Position numbers and translations under genes: made by a program. This document shows positions 1 to 11,821 of a stretch of 64,000 nucleotides of DNA, piece by piece. The notes beneath the pieces are model-generated. The model was not told the origin of the DNA, did not search any database, and saw nothing but the letters and a program-made list of their open reading frames with translations. Position 1 is the first letter of the stretch. The number at the start of each line of letters is the position of its first letter. Source of the stretch: an uncultured Pelagibacteraceae bacterium (GTDB lineage Bacteria; Pseudomonadota; Alphaproteobacteria; Pelagibacterales; Pelagibacteraceae); NCBI GenBank assembly GCA_902629695.1, contig CACORY010000001.1:92566-156565 (forward strand). Direction: 5' to 3'.

Positions 1-521
1 TTTTCAGAAAGAAGACTTAAAGATTTTTCCAAAAAAAAGGATCCATGAAAAATTTTAAATTGATCCATTAGGCTGTTATTTTTAAATAAAACTTTTGGAT
101 TTTTTATTACTTCAAAGATATTTTTTTTTATTAATTTTAGATTTTTAATCTTTTTGAAAATTAAAGGTTCACCCAGAATAACGTCATAATTATTCCACTG
201 GGATTCTTTTTTTTTTATTATAAATTTATTTAAATCATCGAAGGAATGAAATTTCTCTACAACATTTTTAGTCCAAAACCTTCTATAAGTGCAAAAACCA
301 ATCCATTCATTATAGTTTTTTTCAATAATGTTATTTTTCCACAAATTATAATGAAAAGTATATTCACCAAAATTTGGATTTTTTTCAGAAATATTGTTTT
401 CCCCTTTATCGTTTAACCATTTGGACCCAAACGTTTCTTTGCCAAGACCAACTGGAATTAAATCAAGTTTTTTTAGTTGATCATAATTTTTATTGTATAT
501 AGATAAACAAAAAATTTTCAT
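1..521 (-). CDS. DUF4422-type glycosyltransferase-like protein (C-terminus cut off by window edge)
   Basis: Reading the minus strand from an ATG at 521 gives an open frame that runs off the window start, so about 173 N-terminal residues are visible. The protein opens MKIFCLSIYNKN and carries the aromatic block YTFHYNLWKNN followed by WIGFCTYRRFW. This matches the start of DUF4422 proteins (typically H/TYRRY/F after a G-x-C), which sit in polysaccharide clusters and are thought to be glycosyltransferases. The divergent GT2 gene at 586 and the nucleotide-sugar genes up to 4813 support a role in surface glycan assembly. Family assignment is from motif memory; the substrate is unknown. Confidence 0.65.
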   Translation of the reverse strand, partial: MKIFCLSIYNKNYDQLKKLDLIPVGLGKETFGSKWLNDKGENNISEKNPNFGEYTFHYNLWKNNIIEKNYNEWIGFCTYRRFWTKNVVEKFHSFDDLNKFIIKKKESQWNNYDVILGEPLIFKKIKNLKLIKKNIFEVIKNPKVLFKNNSLMDQFKIFHGSFFLEKSLSLLSE

Positions 522-585
522 AAGAAATATTGATAGTATAAGGTATAAGTGATTTTAAATTATATTTATATTAAAAACTATACAA

Positions 586-1386
586 GTGAATAATAAAATA
601 ACCGTTATATTAACACTATATAAAACACCGATCGAAAAATTAAACAATTTAAATTGTTATAAAAAATTACCTTTAATAATATTTGAACAGGAAGGAAGTA
701 TTAAGTCAAAAAAAAGAATTAAGAGAAACTTAAAAAGAAATTTCAAATATTTCTATTCTAACAAAAACATTGGACTAAGTAGAGCTTCGAATTTTTTACT
801 TAAAAAAGTTAGAACTGAATATATGCTTTTCACACAGCCTGATATAATTATCGATAATAATTCAATTTTGAATTTAGCGAAAATTTTTAAAAAAAATAAG
901 AATATCATTTTTGTTACTCCAACAATTTCAGAAAAATTTAAAAATTTAAGAAAAAAAAGAATTATTTATAAAAATAAAATTAAAGCAGCATGTATGATGT
1001 GTAACGTAAAAAACCTAAAAAAGATTGGTTTTTTTGATGAGGATTACTTTTTGTATTGGGAAGATATTGATCTAATGAAAAAAGTTAATAGTTTCAAATA
1101 CAAAATGGTCATTGTGGGTAATGTTTTTGCAAAACATATGAGCAGTCAATCTTCTGAGAATAATTTGAAAACTGAGTATCTTAGAAGATCAAATTTTATT
1201 TATGGCGAATTAGTTTTTGATTATAAACACAGAAAACTAAGATTCATAAAGATTTTTAGAAAAATTTTACAGAATTTAATCTTTTTTTTCTTTAATATAG
1301 TTAAATTTCAATTAAAGAAAAGCTTTATTAATTTATCAATTATTTTTGGAATATTTAAATTCTTTTTATATTATTTAAAAAAATAG
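586..1386 (+). CDS. family 2 glycosyltransferase
   Basis: The frame starts with GTG at 586. The protein is 266 aa, with a GT-A-like N-terminus (ITVILTLYKTP), the segment NIGLSRASNFLLKK, then FTQPDIIID where GT2 enzymes carry their metal-binding DxD-like motif, and an acceptor-side GFFDEDYFLYWEDIDL motif typical of rhamnosyltransferase-like GT2 proteins. The last 40 residues are hydrophobic and basic, suggesting peripheral or single-pass membrane attachment. It should transfer a sugar from a nucleotide-sugar donor, perhaps the deoxysugar made by the adjacent genes. Donor and acceptor cannot be read from sequence. It is followed after three bases by the methyltransferase gene, so the two are almost certainly co-transcribed. 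Confidence 0.85.
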   Translation: MNNKITVILTLYKTPIEKLNNLNCYKKLPLIIFEQEGSIKSKKRIKRNLKRNFKYFYSNKNIGLSRASNFLLKKVRTEYMLFTQPDIIIDNNSILNLAKIFKKNKNIIFVTPTISEKFKNLRKKRIIYKNKIKAACMMCNVKNLKKIGFFDEDYFLYWEDIDLMKKVNSFKYKMVIVGNVFAKHMSSQSSENNLKTEYLRRSNFIYGELVFDYKHRKLRFIKIFRKILQNLIFFFFNIVKFQLKKSFINLSIIFGIFKFFLYYLKK

Positions 1387-1389
1387 TTT

Positions 1390-2568
1390 ATGAAAAAATT
1401 TTTAGATTTAGGTTTTCAACCACTTGCAAATTCTTATTTAGACCAAAAGAATTTGAACAAAAGAGAAAAAAAATTCAATTTACAAGTCTCATTTAATCCT
1501 AAAAATTATCTTGTTTCTATTCTAAATACCGTTTCAAAAGAAAAAATGTTTAATGAAAAATATCCTTATAAATCTTCTGAGTCATTTACAATGAGAAATT
1601 CTTTTAAAAAATTTTCATATAAAATTAAAAAAAGATTTAAACCAAATCTTGTACTTGAAATTGGAAGCAATGATGGCGCTTTTATCTCTAATTTTAATAA
1701 AAATATGATTATTGGGGTTGAGCCATGTAAAAATCTAGCACAAATAACCAGACGAAAAGGATATAAGACTTTTGCTGAATATTGGAATGTGAATTTAGCA
1801 AAGAAAATTACTAAAAAAGATAAAGTTGATATAATTTATTCAGCTAATACCTTAAGTCATATTAAAAATTTCTCAGAGATATTTAAAGCTGTAAATATTT
1901 CTCTTAATCAAAATGGTGTCTTAATTTTAGAGGACCCGTCACTTTTGGAATGTTTAAAAAAAGTTGCCTATGATCAGTTTTATTGCGAACATATCTATGT
2001 TTTTTCATCAATTGCATTACAAAAGATACTAAATAATTATAACCTTGAGATTTTTGATATTGAGAACACTTCTACGCATGGTGGATCTAATAGATATTTT
2101 ATAAAAAAAAAAACAAATCAAACTTATAAAATCAATAAAAGAGTTAATAAAAATTTTGCAAATGAAAAAAAATTTGGACTACATAAATTCTCAACATATA
2201 AGAATTTTGCAAAAAAGGTAGCTTATTCAAAAATAAAACTTAATGAAATATTTGAGAATTTAACTAAAAAAAATAAAAGAATAATTGGCTATGGAGCAAC
2301 AGCTAAATCTTGTACAGTATTAAATTATTGTAAAATTAAAAAGGGAACCATTGAATATTTTTATGACACTACTTCTTTTAAGATAAATAAATATTTACCA
2401 GGTACAAAAATAAAAATAAAAAAATACAAAGAATTAAGCAAAAAAGATGTAGACTACGTCTTTTTAGGAGCATGGAATTTTAAAGATGAAATTTTTAGAA
2501 AAGAAAAGAAATTTATTAAAAGTGGTGGAAAATTCATTACTCATATTCCAATTCCTAAAGTTTTATAA
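1390..2568 (+). CDS. SAM-dependent sugar C-methyltransferase, zinc-binding domain degenerate
   Basis: This 392-aa protein has the three-part layout of nucleotide-sugar C-methyltransferases. The N-terminal stretch FLDLGFQPLANSYL normally belongs to a zinc-binding domain. A SAM-binding core follows, with VLEIGSNDGAF near residue 90 and GVEPCKNLA. The C-terminal Methyltransf_14 domain carries GYGATAKSCTVLNY near residue 300 and FLGAWNF. All four expected zinc cysteines are gone. The first pair would precede residue 1, but an in-frame TAG and then TTT lie directly upstream. The second CxxC is replaced by the FNPKN region near residue 36. Family members methylate carbon of a keto-deoxysugar on its nucleotide carrier, which fits the adjacent RmlC-like and SDR genes. 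Its 3' end overlaps the convergent rmlC-like gene by 14 bases. Confidence 0.82.
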   Translation: MKKFLDLGFQPLANSYLDQKNLNKREKKFNLQVSFNPKNYLVSILNTVSKEKMFNEKYPYKSSESFTMRNSFKKFSYKIKKRFKPNLVLEIGSNDGAFISNFNKNMIIGVEPCKNLAQITRRKGYKTFAEYWNVNLAKKITKKDKVDIIYSANTLSHIKNFSEIFKAVNISLNQNGVLILEDPSLLECLKKVAYDQFYCEHIYVFSSIALQKILNNYNLEIFDIENTSTHGGSNRYFIKKKTNQTYKINKRVNKNFANEKKFGLHKFSTYKNFAKKVAYSKIKLNEIFENLTKKNKRIIGYGATAKSCTVLNYCKIKKGTIEYFYDTTSFKINKYLPGTKIKIKKYKELSKKDVDYVFLGAWNFKDEIFRKEKKFIKSGGKFITHIPIPKVL

Positions 2569-3076
2569 ATTGATCAAAACTTAATCCAGCTTTATCTTTT
2601 TTAGATAAAATAGGTTTTTTTATAGGCCATTTAATATTTAAAAATTTGTCATTCCACTTGATAGTAGTTTCACTTTTTTCATCTCTGTAGTTTGAACATT
2701 TATAATAAACACCACAATTTCTTGATAGACATAAAAAACCATGTGCAAAATTTTCAGGAATGAAAAGTGAAAAATCTGAATTCTGTGAAATTTCAATTGC
2801 AAAATATTTACCAAAAGTTTTAGATTTTTTTCTTAAATCTACGACTACATCTAAAATTTTTCCATGAACAACAGAAATGATTTTTGCTTGACTTTTATTT
2901 AATTGGAGATGTAGTCCTCGTATTGTATTTTTTTTGGAAAAAGAAAAACAATCAAATACAAATTTTTTCTTTAGCAATTTATTTTTTTCTACTTCTTTAA
3001 AATAACCTCTGTTATCTTTATAAATGTTGGTTTTTACAAGAACTAAATCTTTTATCTTTGTTTTAACTATTTTCAT
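2555..3076 (-). CDS. rfbC: dTDP-4-dehydrorhamnose 3,5-epimerase family protein (RmlC/RfbC-like)
   Basis: The protein is 173 aa, the usual size of RmlC cupin epimerases. It shows RGYFKE near residue 24, NTIRGLHLQ (the catalytic-His motif, residues about 50-58), a GKILDVVVDLR beta strand, and IPENFAHGFLCL. The enzyme epimerises C3 and/or C5 of a 4-keto-6-deoxy sugar nucleotide in the cytoplasm. It overlaps the upstream SDR gene by 14 bases, and rmlA precedes that, so the three form one minus-strand operon. With a C-methyltransferase next door, the product may be a branched deoxysugar rather than plain L-rhamnose. That is inference, so exact substrate specificity stays open. Confidence 0.85.
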   Translation of the reverse strand: MKIVKTKIKDLVLVKTNIYKDNRGYFKEVEKNKLLKKKFVFDCFSFSKKNTIRGLHLQLNKSQAKIISVVHGKILDVVVDLRKKSKTFGKYFAIEISQNSDFSLFIPENFAHGFLCLSRNCGVYYKCSNYRDEKSETTIKWNDKFLNIKWPIKKPILSKKDKAGLSFDQFIKL

Positions 3077-3950
3077 TTAAAAATATATTTTCAATTTTTT
3101 CTCTGATTCTTATATCAGGTTTCCACTTAGGCAAAATCTTAATAGAATTTTTTTGAGGTTTTATTAGTCTATTTTGTAAAAACTTAATTTTTATCTTTTT
3201 TTTGGAATTATTATTTATCGATTTTATTAAACTTTTAATCTTTACATTTTTATGATTCTTTAAGCAATAGGTTCCACTTTTTACATTGTGTTTTATAATT
3301 GTATATATTGCATTAATAATATCATTTACATGAATAACATTTAACTCCAAATTTTTTGAATTTATTGTTGTAATCTTATTATTTTTAAAATTTTCAAAAA
3401 GTGTAGGAATTAATTTTTGCCGGTGATCATTTTCGAAAAAACTTTCATATAATTTTAAATTATAAAATCTCATTTTTTTATTCTTAAAAGCATAGTAATT
3501 TAAAATCATTTCAAAAGATGATTTTGTAGAAGCGTAAAAATTTTTAGGAGTATGATTTAGTCCATCTAAATGTTGCATCATTGTCCCGAAATTAATAAAT
3601 TTTTTTACATTACTGGAAATTGTATCTAAAACTATGGATGGAAAAGTTATATTTGAATCTATAAATTCTGGTATTTCAGAATTTAAATGGGAATTTTTGT
3701 AAAGTGTTGCAAAATTTACTACTAAGTCGAAATTTTTATTTCTTAATTTTTTTTCAATATCACTTTTTTTTGAAAAAAAAATTGATTTATAAGATTTTGG
3801 AAATAATTTTTTTAATCTTAGTAATTTGCTATTTTTTTTGTGTTTTGTTCTTAAAATATCTACTACATAGTATTTTTTATTTAATGCATCCTTTAAAAAT
3901 ATATGCCCAATAAATCCTGATGATCCTGTTATTAAAATTTTTTTTTTCAA
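3063..3950 (-). CDS. NAD(P)-dependent sugar epimerase/dehydratase (extended SDR)
   Basis: The protein is 295 aa with a Rossmann nucleotide-binding start ILITGSSGFIGH (GxxGxxG, residues 5-16), a conserved Asp-containing strand after it, and the SDR catalytic region FYASTKSSFEMILN (YxxxK, near residue 138). The C-terminus resembles sugar-nucleotide 4-reductases or epimerases. It sits between rmlA and rmlC, in the place where a final 4-keto reductase would be expected. Whether it reduces, epimerises or dehydrates the sugar cannot be decided here. It overlaps rfbA by four bases and rfbC by 14, so translation is probably coupled. Confidence 0.82.
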   Translation of the reverse strand: MKKKILITGSSGFIGHIFLKDALNKKYYVVDILRTKHKKNSKLLRLKKLFPKSYKSIFFSKKSDIEKKLRNKNFDLVVNFATLYKNSHLNSEIPEFIDSNITFPSIVLDTISSNVKKFINFGTMMQHLDGLNHTPKNFYASTKSSFEMILNYYAFKNKKMRFYNLKLYESFFENDHRQKLIPTLFENFKNNKITTINSKNLELNVIHVNDIINAIYTIIKHNVKSGTYCLKNHKNVKIKSLIKSINNNSKKKIKIKFLQNRLIKPQKNSIKILPKWKPDIRIREKIENIFLNENS

Positions 3951-4813
3951 TTTATGATATCTTTTAAATAAGAGCTATATTCGCAATTTCCATAAAATTT
4001 TATGTTTTCTTTTATTTTATTTTTGTTAATCCATTTTTTTAAAAGGGAGATCTCTTCAAGACATGCAATTTTTATTCCTTGAACTTTTTCAACAGATTTC
4101 ACATAATTTGTAATATTACTTAAATCTTCAATTTTACCTGCATCAGACCAAATAGCTCCTCTACCTATTAATTCATATTTTAATCTGTTTCTCTTTTTAT
4201 ATTCTTTTATGAGATCAGTTATTTCTAATTCTCCTCTAGATGATTTTTTCAGTTTACTAGAATAAATGGAAACATTTTTATCAAAAAAATATAATCCCGT
4301 TATTGCATTTCTTGATACGAATTTTTTGGGTTTTTCTACAATTTTTTCAATCTTTCTATTACTAATTTTAGCCACTCCATAGTTTTCGGGTGTTGAAACT
4401 TCTTTTAAGAATATTGTCGCTCCAGATTTATGTTTTTTTGATTTTTCAAGCTTTTGAGTTAAGCTTTGGCCGTAAAAAAAATTATCCCCTAAAATCAATG
4501 CAACATTTTCATTATTGATGAAAGATTTACCTAAATTAAATGCATCAGGTAAGCCTCTAGGTTTATCTTGAATTTTATAACTAATATTAATTCCATACCT
4601 TGAACCATCTCCTAATAAGGTCTTAAAATTATTAACTTGTCCAGGATTAACGATCATTAAAATTTTTCTAATATTAGCTAACATCATTATTGAAAGAGGA
4701 TAAAAAATCATAGGCTTATCATGAATAGGTAAAAGTTGCTTGTTAACAGATTTTGTTAATGGACTTAGTCTTGTCCCTGTACCACCCGCTAAAATTATAC
4801 CTTTTTTAATCAT
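3947..4813 (-). CDS. rfbA: glucose-1-phosphate thymidylyltransferase
   Basis: The protein is 288 aa, full length for RmlA/RfbA. The N-terminal signature GIILAGGTGTRLSPLT (nucleotide-binding loop) is followed by KQLLPIHDKPMIFYPLS, then ALILGDNFFYG and the Mg-binding and sugar-binding segment VEKPKKF. It makes dTDP-glucose from dTTP and glucose-1-phosphate, the first step of dTDP-deoxysugar synthesis. It is the first gene of the minus-strand operon with the SDR and RmlC genes and is divergent from gyrB across an 83-base gap. No rmlB (dTDP-glucose 4,6-dehydratase) is in this window, so the pathway must be completed elsewhere. Confidence 0.93.
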   Translation of the reverse strand: MIKKGIILAGGTGTRLSPLTKSVNKQLLPIHDKPMIFYPLSIMMLANIRKILMIVNPGQVNNFKTLLGDGSRYGINISYKIQDKPRGLPDAFNLGKSFINNENVALILGDNFFYGQSLTQKLEKSKKHKSGATIFLKEVSTPENYGVAKISNRKIEKIVEKPKKFVSRNAITGLYFFDKNVSIYSSKLKKSSRGELEITDLIKEYKKRNRLKYELIGRGAIWSDAGKIEDLSNITNYVKSVEKVQGIKIACLEEISLLKKWINKNKIKENIKFYGNCEYSSYLKDIIN

Positions 4814-4839
4814 TAAGTTTTGTAAATACCCAACATATA

Positions 4840-6957
<2,118 letters not shown>

Positions 6958-6960
6958 AAA

Positions 6961-8241
6961 ATGAAGTTCTTTGAGACTTCTAAATATTATTCATTAAAAA
7001 AGTCTACATATGTTACTTTAAGATGGATAGGTATAATTGGACAGCTTTTTTCAGTTTATTTTGTTTACTTTTATTTAAATTTTAATTTTAATTTTATTTA
7101 TTCAAATTTAATAATTTTAATAGGAGTTTTAAGTAATTTATTTCTAATTATTTTTTATGTAAAAACTCAAATCTCAGATAGATCAGCGTTAATTTTTTTA
7201 TTAATTGACATTTTTCAATTAGGTGGATTAATTTACTTGACAGGTGGAGTTGTAAATCCTTTCATTATTTTTATAATTATTCCAAGTGTTTTTGCTTCCT
7301 CTAATTTAGGCCTAAGATCAAATTTATTTTTGGTTATAACCACTATTTCATTAATCATATTTTTAACTTTTTATTCCATGGATTTACCTGCTCCATTGAG
7401 TGATCATTTTCATGTTGATCCTTATTATTATTATTCAATACCTTTAGCGTTAATAATTGCTTTAGTTTTTCTTAATTATTTTGCAATTATTTTTGGTTCA
7501 GAGTCAAGGTTAAGAAAAGAAGCTTTAAATAAAATGGAGGAGATAATGGCTCAAGAACATGAAATGTTATCCTTAGGAGGTCAAGCGGCTGCTGCAGCAC
7601 ATTCACTAGGAACACCTTTATCAACTATAAAGATTATTACTCAAGAACTTTCCAAACAACTCAAAGATCAAAAAGATATTATTCAAGATATTCAACTTTT
7701 ATCAAGTCAGGTAGAAAGATGTAATGAAATTTTGAAAAAATTATCTTTGGATCCAAATCAAGAAGATGATTTTATAGATGAAGATTTATCCATTAGAGAT
7801 TATTTACGTGATATCATTTCGTCATTTAAAGAAACAAGTAATAAAAAATTTATTTTAAATTTGAATCAAGATTTAAATCCAAAAAAAATTACAAAATCTA
7901 TCGAAATTGTTTATGGCTTAAGAAATTTTATTGGAAATGCTAATAAGTTTAGTTTAGATAAAGTTTATATAAATTTAAAAAGTAATTCAAATTTTACTGA
8001 AATCATTATATCAGATGATGGAAGTGGCTATCCAAATGATATTTTGCCTAAAATTGGAGAGCCATATTTAAAATCATTAAAACTAAAAGACAAAGAAAAA
8101 TCTGGTTTAGGATTGGGATTATTCATTGGAAAAACTTTACTTGAAAAAAATTTTGCTAGATTAATTTTTAGAAATTCCAAGTCTCCCGGAGGTGCAGAAG
8201 TAACTATCAGATGGAAAAATAAAGATTTATTTAATCTTTAA
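6961..8241 (+). CDS. regB: RegB/PrrB/ActS-type redox-sensing histidine kinase
   Basis: This 426-aa sensor has about six membrane segments in residues 20-180. It carries the quinone-site motif GGVVNPF (95-101), an H-box [14 protein letters not shown] with phosphorylated His about 214, and a C-terminal ATPase with [15 protein letters not shown] and [10 protein letters not shown]. Cys254 in QVERCNEIL matches the redox-active cysteine of RegB. Known family members sense aerobic respiration via the quinone pool and phosphorylate RegA/ActR. The cognate regulator and SenC are not adjacent, so it looks orphan here. It starts three bases after gyrB and overlaps convergent cobT by four bases. Confidence is high for family, lower for the regulon. 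Confidence 0.88.
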   Translation: MKFFETSKYYSLKKSTYVTLRWIGIIGQLFSVYFVYFYLNFNFNFIYSNLIILIGVLSNLFLIIFYVKTQISDRSALIFLLIDIFQLGGLIYLTGGVVNPFIIFIIIPSVFASSNLGLRSNLFLVITTISLIIFLTFYSMDLPAPLSDHFHVDPYYYYSIPLALIIALVFLNYFAIIFGSESRLRKEALNKMEEIMAQEHEMLSLGGQAAAAAHSLGTPLSTIKIITQELSKQLKDQKDIIQDIQLLSSQVERCNEILKKLSLDPNQEDDFIDEDLSIRDYLRDIISSFKETSNKKFILNLNQDLNPKKITKSIEIVYGLRNFIGNANKFSLDKVYINLKSNSNFTEIIISDDGSGYPNDILPKIGEPYLKSLKLKDKEKSGLGLGLFIGKTLLEKNFARLIFRNSKSPGGAEVTIRWKNKDLFNL

Positions 8242-10046
8242 TGAAGTTGAATTTTTTTATCAAATAATGCACTTAATTGTGAAATCATTACATCTCCAAG
8301 TTCATTTACGTCTGTAATTTTTATTGCTCGATCATAATATCTAGAAACATCATGACCGATCCCAATAGCTAGAATTTCTATGTCTGTTTTGTCTTCGATA
8401 TATTTAACAATTTTTTTTAAATGTTTTTCTAAAAAATCACCAGAATTGACAGATAATGTTGAGTCATCTACAGGTGCACCATCTGAAATTACCATTAAAA
8501 TTTTTCTTTCCTCTCTTCTTTTTTTTAATCTGTTAAAGGCCCATGTGATAGCTTCCCCATCTATATTTTCTTTTAAAAGACCCTCTTTAAGCATAAGACC
8601 TAAATTATTTTTTGCTTGACGCCATTGTGTATCAGCTCCTTTATAGATAATGTGCCTAAGATCGTTCAGTCGTCCAGGTTTTTTTGATTTTCCATTTTTA
8701 TTCCAAAGCTCTCTGCTTTGTCCTCCTTTCCAGTTTTTTGTGGTAAAGCCTAAGATTTCAACTTTTACCGAGCATCTTTCAAGCGTTCTTGATAAAATGT
8801 CTGCACAAATAGCAGCAATAGTAATTGGTCTTCCTCTCATAGATCCAGAATTATCAATTAATAAAGTCACAATAGTATCTTTAAAATCTAGATCTTTTTC
8901 TTTTTTAAAAGATAATGAATTAAATGGATCCATAATAATTCTTGGAAGTTTTGAACTATCTAATAAACCCTCTTCGAGATCAAAATTCCAAGCCCTATTT
9001 TGCTTAGCTAACAATTGTCTCTGAAGTTTATTTGCAAGTTTTGTTATTACATCTTGAAATCCAATAAGTTGTTGGTCAAGATTTTTCCTCAGTTTAAGTG
9101 CATCATCAAAATTTTCTAAATTTTCTGCTTTTAAAATTTCATCATATTGATTAGTAAAAATTTTATAATCAACGTTAATTTCCTTAATTTTTTTCTTTTG
9201 GATTATTTGATCATTTTTTTGCAGATCAGTATCTGTATCAATAAGTTGTTCATCTAGCTTGTATTCATCAATATTATAATCTGAGTCTAAATTTGCTTCA
9301 CTTTCCTCTTTTTGATCTTGTTCTCTTTTATCCTCATTATCACTTTTTTGATCATCATTTGATGAATTATTTTGACCCTCATCTTTATTATCTTCTTTAG
9401 TTTCATCGTTTTCTTCGTTTTCAAATATTTCCATTTCTTTTAAAATTTGTGAAAATTTTGATGAATATCTATCTTGATCCTCTAAATTTGTTGTTAAAAA
9501 ATTAATATGTTTTTCAATAACTTTGTCAAAATCTTTTTCCCAAAAATTTAACATTTTGTTTGTTAATGGATTTAGATCTATTTTGTGAAACTTTTTTAGC
9601 ATGTATAATTCAAATGCTTCAATCACAGAAACATCCTCTCTAGTTTTTAATTGATCCTTTCTTTTAAGATTAATCATCTGTTGGTAGTTTTCTTTAAGAT
9701 TTTTTTCTATACCTTTTAACATTTTAGATCCTAAACACTCATATCTAACTTTTTCTGCAATAGAATAAAGTGATTTGCATGATGAATTGACAGGTAAATT
9801 TTGTTTAAAAATCGCTTTATTTGAAAATTTTTTTTTAAGTGCAGCAGAGTCAAATTCAGCTCTTGCTTTTATAAAATTACTTTTAGAATTAATACTTTCT
9901 AAATTTAAAATATCGAATTCTTTTGAATTTTTATTATCATCTGTAGAATTTTTATTTTTAAAATCCTCAGAAATTACTCTAGCAGTTGACACTAGTGCTT
10001 GTTTGAGTTTTTCTTTAAGAATGTTTTCTTTATCGCGATTGTTCAT
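8238..10046 (-). CDS. cobT: CobT-type VWA protein (cobaltochelatase subunit family)
   Basis: The protein is 602 aa with three parts: an N-terminal CobT domain, an acidic low-complexity linker at about residues 205-270 rich in Asp, Glu, Asn and Gln, and a C-terminal von Willebrand A domain with the MIDAS motif [10 protein letters not shown], a later [10 protein letters not shown] and [11 protein letters not shown]. In aerobic cobalamin synthesis CobT and CobS form an AAA+/VWA machine that drives CobN to insert cobalt. CobN and other cob genes are absent here, and the lineage is not known to make B12, so the client may differ. It starts at cobS's stop (one-base overlap), implying coupled translation. 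Confidence 0.9.
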   Translation of the reverse strand: MNNRDKENILKEKLKQALVSTARVISEDFKNKNSTDDNKNSKEFDILNLESINSKSNFIKARAEFDSAALKKKFSNKAIFKQNLPVNSSCKSLYSIAEKVRYECLGSKMLKGIEKNLKENYQQMINLKRKDQLKTREDVSVIEAFELYMLKKFHKIDLNPLTNKMLNFWEKDFDKVIEKHINFLTTNLEDQDRYSSKFSQILKEMEIFENEENDETKEDNKDEGQNNSSNDDQKSDNEDKREQDQKEESEANLDSDYNIDEYKLDEQLIDTDTDLQKNDQIIQKKKIKEINVDYKIFTNQYDEILKAENLENFDDALKLRKNLDQQLIGFQDVITKLANKLQRQLLAKQNRAWNFDLEEGLLDSSKLPRIIMDPFNSLSFKKEKDLDFKDTIVTLLIDNSGSMRGRPITIAAICADILSRTLERCSVKVEILGFTTKNWKGGQSRELWNKNGKSKKPGRLNDLRHIIYKGADTQWRQAKNNLGLMLKEGLLKENIDGEAITWAFNRLKKRREERKILMVISDGAPVDDSTLSVNSGDFLEKHLKKIVKYIEDKTDIEILAIGIGHDVSRYYDRAIKITDVNELGDVMISQLSALFDKKIQLH

Positions 10047-11020
10047 TAAATTTGAATATTAGCTAAAGACTCAGGTAAATCCTCTCCAAAACATCTTTGA
10101 TAATACTCAGCAATTGTATTTTTTTCTATATCATCACATTTATTTAAAAATGTAACTCTAAAAGCATAACCAATATCATTAAATATTTCTGAATTTTCAG
10201 CCCAATGCAAAACAGTTCTTGGACTCATTACTGTAGATATATCACCTGCAATAAATCCTTTTCTTGTTAGTGATGCTACTTTAATCATATTTGCAATTTT
10301 CTCTTTGCCTTTTTGATTATTATAGTTTTTATTTTTCGCTAAAATTATATCCATTTCTTTTTCAAGACTTAAGTAGTTGAGTGTTGTAACAATATTCCAC
10401 CTATCCATCTGACCCTGATTAATTTGTTGCGTTCCATGATAAAGACCTGTTGTATCTCCTAGTCCAACAGTATTGGAAGTTGCAAATAATCTAAAAAATT
10501 TGTTTTGTTTTATTACTTTATTTTTATCTAGCAATGTAAAGTTTCCTTCAGACTCAAGAACTCTTTGAATTACAAACATAACATCTGGTCTACCAGCATC
10601 GTATTCATCAAAAACTAGTGCTACGGGATTTTGGATAGACCAAGGTAAAATTCCTTCATTAAATTGTGTAATTTGTTTCCCGTCTTTTAAGACTATTGCA
10701 TCTTTCCCAATTAAATCTATTCGGCTGATATGACTATCAAGATTAACTCTTATGCAAGGCCAGTTTAATCTTGCTGCGATTTGTTCTATATGAGTTGACT
10801 TTCCAGTGCCGTGATAACCTTGAACTAAAACTCTTTTATTGAATGCAAAACCAGAGATGATTGCTAGAGTAGTATCCCTATCAAACTTATAGTTTTTATC
10901 AATTTCTGGAACATACTCACCCTTTTTTGAGAAAGCATCGACCTCCATTTTCGAGTCAATTCCAAATGTCTGTTTTACAGAAACTTTAATGTCAGGTGTT
11001 ATATCTAGGCTAGGTGTCAA
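10046..11020 (-). CDS. cobS: CobS-type MoxR-like AAA+ ATPase
   Basis: The protein is 324 aa. It has the CobS N-terminus, Walker [10 protein letters not shown] (68-76), Walker [10 protein letters not shown], sensor I FATSNTVG and the hydrophobic [17 protein letters not shown] insert that typifies CobS. It pairs with CobT as a hexameric ATPase that remodels a client, classically the CobN chelatase. The order DnaJ-like, cobS, cobT is standard in Alphaproteobacteria. It overlaps the DnaJ-like gene by 11 bases. The biochemical role here is uncertain because no cobalamin genes are near. Confidence 0.92.
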   Translation of the reverse strand: MTPSLDITPDIKVSVKQTFGIDSKMEVDAFSKKGEYVPEIDKNYKFDRDTTLAIISGFAFNKRVLVQGYHGTGKSTHIEQIAARLNWPCIRVNLDSHISRIDLIGKDAIVLKDGKQITQFNEGILPWSIQNPVALVFDEYDAGRPDVMFVIQRVLESEGNFTLLDKNKVIKQNKFFRLFATSNTVGLGDTTGLYHGTQQINQGQMDRWNIVTTLNYLSLEKEMDIILAKNKNYNNQKGKEKIANMIKVASLTRKGFIAGDISTVMSPRTVLHWAENSEIFNDIGYAFRVTFLNKCDDIEKNTIAEYYQRCFGEDLPESLANIQI

Positions 11021-11537
11021 TTTTATTCCTATAAGTATTTTTTAATTGTGTATAAGCTAAAGTAATTAACTTTAGTTTTTCCTCATATTTTTTATTTCCA
11101 GAATTCATATCAGGGTGAAATTTTTTCACAAGGATTTTGAATTTATCTTTAATCTTTAACCACTCCAAACCCACTGAAATTCCTAAAATTCCAAAAGCTT
11201 TTATATCTTTATGGTCAAATTTAAATTGACGCATGTGATTATAGTCACTTTTAAATTTATCTCTATCGAATTCATCTTTTAACGTATTATTCCATAAAAC
11301 TTTAAAAAAATTATCTGAAGAGCTAAAGCTTTGCGTAGGTTTATGCCATATCATATCTGATTTAAGAAATTTCATTATTTGCTTATCATCCATTCCTGAA
11401 AAATAATTCCAATTCTTATTAAATTCTTTTACATGATTTAAGCATAACATTCTAAATTTTTTACTGTTATCTCTTTCAACAGGTGCTTTATATTCACCAA
11501 TCTCTTTACAATTATGCCAGTCACAAATATATTTCAT
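11010..11537 (-). CDS. J-domain (DnaJ-like) protein of the cobS-cobT operon
   Basis: The protein is 175 aa. The N-terminus [15 protein letters not shown] is the conserved Cys/His-containing start of the alphaproteobacterial DnaJ-like family, continuing with [21 protein letters not shown]-terminal J domain (about residues 115-170) contains KKFHPDMN, where the HPD tripeptide stimulates Hsp70 ATPase. It probably acts as a DnaK co-chaperone, perhaps for assembly of the CobST machine. Its start lies only 23 bases from the divergent bolA start, so promoters must overlap coding sequence. Confidence 0.88.
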   Translation of the reverse strand: MKYICDWHNCKEIGEYKAPVERDNSKKFRMLCLNHVKEFNKNWNYFSGMDDKQIMKFLKSDMIWHKPTQSFSSSDNFFKVLWNNTLKDEFDRDKFKSDYNHMRQFKFDHKDIKAFGILGISVGLEWLKIKDKFKILVKKFHPDMNSGNKKYEEKLKLITLAYTQLKNTYRNKIDT

Positions 11538-11560
11538 TATATATAATAATTTATATTACA

Positions 11561-11821
11561 ATGAATATAAATGAATTAATTAAAAATATAAAAAAAAAAA
11601 TTCAGGCCAATATTGATTTAGAAAATATTGATGTGGAAGATAAATCCTTTTTACATAAAAATCATAAAGGAAACACCAAAGATAGATTTCATTTAAAAAT
11701 TTCAATTCAGTCTAAAACATTAAAAAAAATGAATAAAATAGAAGCTAATAAAAAAATTTATAAAATATTAAAAGAGGAAATGAATTCTTATATTCATTCT
11801 TTGCAAATTTTAATGAGATAA
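11561..11821 (+). CDS. bolA: BolA family protein
   Basis: The protein is 86 aa from ATG at 11561; a longer frame from 11483 would run through the DnaJ-like gene and is rejected. The fold signature includes the charged loop with HKNH, DRFHLKISIQS, then the C-terminal helix LKEEMNSYIHSLQI. BolA proteins partner monothiol glutaredoxins in Fe-S handling or act as regulators. The conserved Cys or His cluster ligand is represented by His in HKNH. It sits divergent from the DnaJ-like gene, a common alphaproteobacterial arrangement, and overlaps the 3' end of convergent aroB by 12 bases. Confidence 0.88.
   Translation: MNINELIKNIKKKIQANIDLENIDVEDKSFLHKNHKGNTKDRFHLKISIQSKTLKKMNKIEANKKIYKILKEEMNSYIHSLQILMR

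Noticed and set aside
8380-9024. Plus-strand frames inside cobT
   Set aside because: Antisense shadows of a well-supported gene, with Ser/Phe/Leu-rich products typical of complementary reading.
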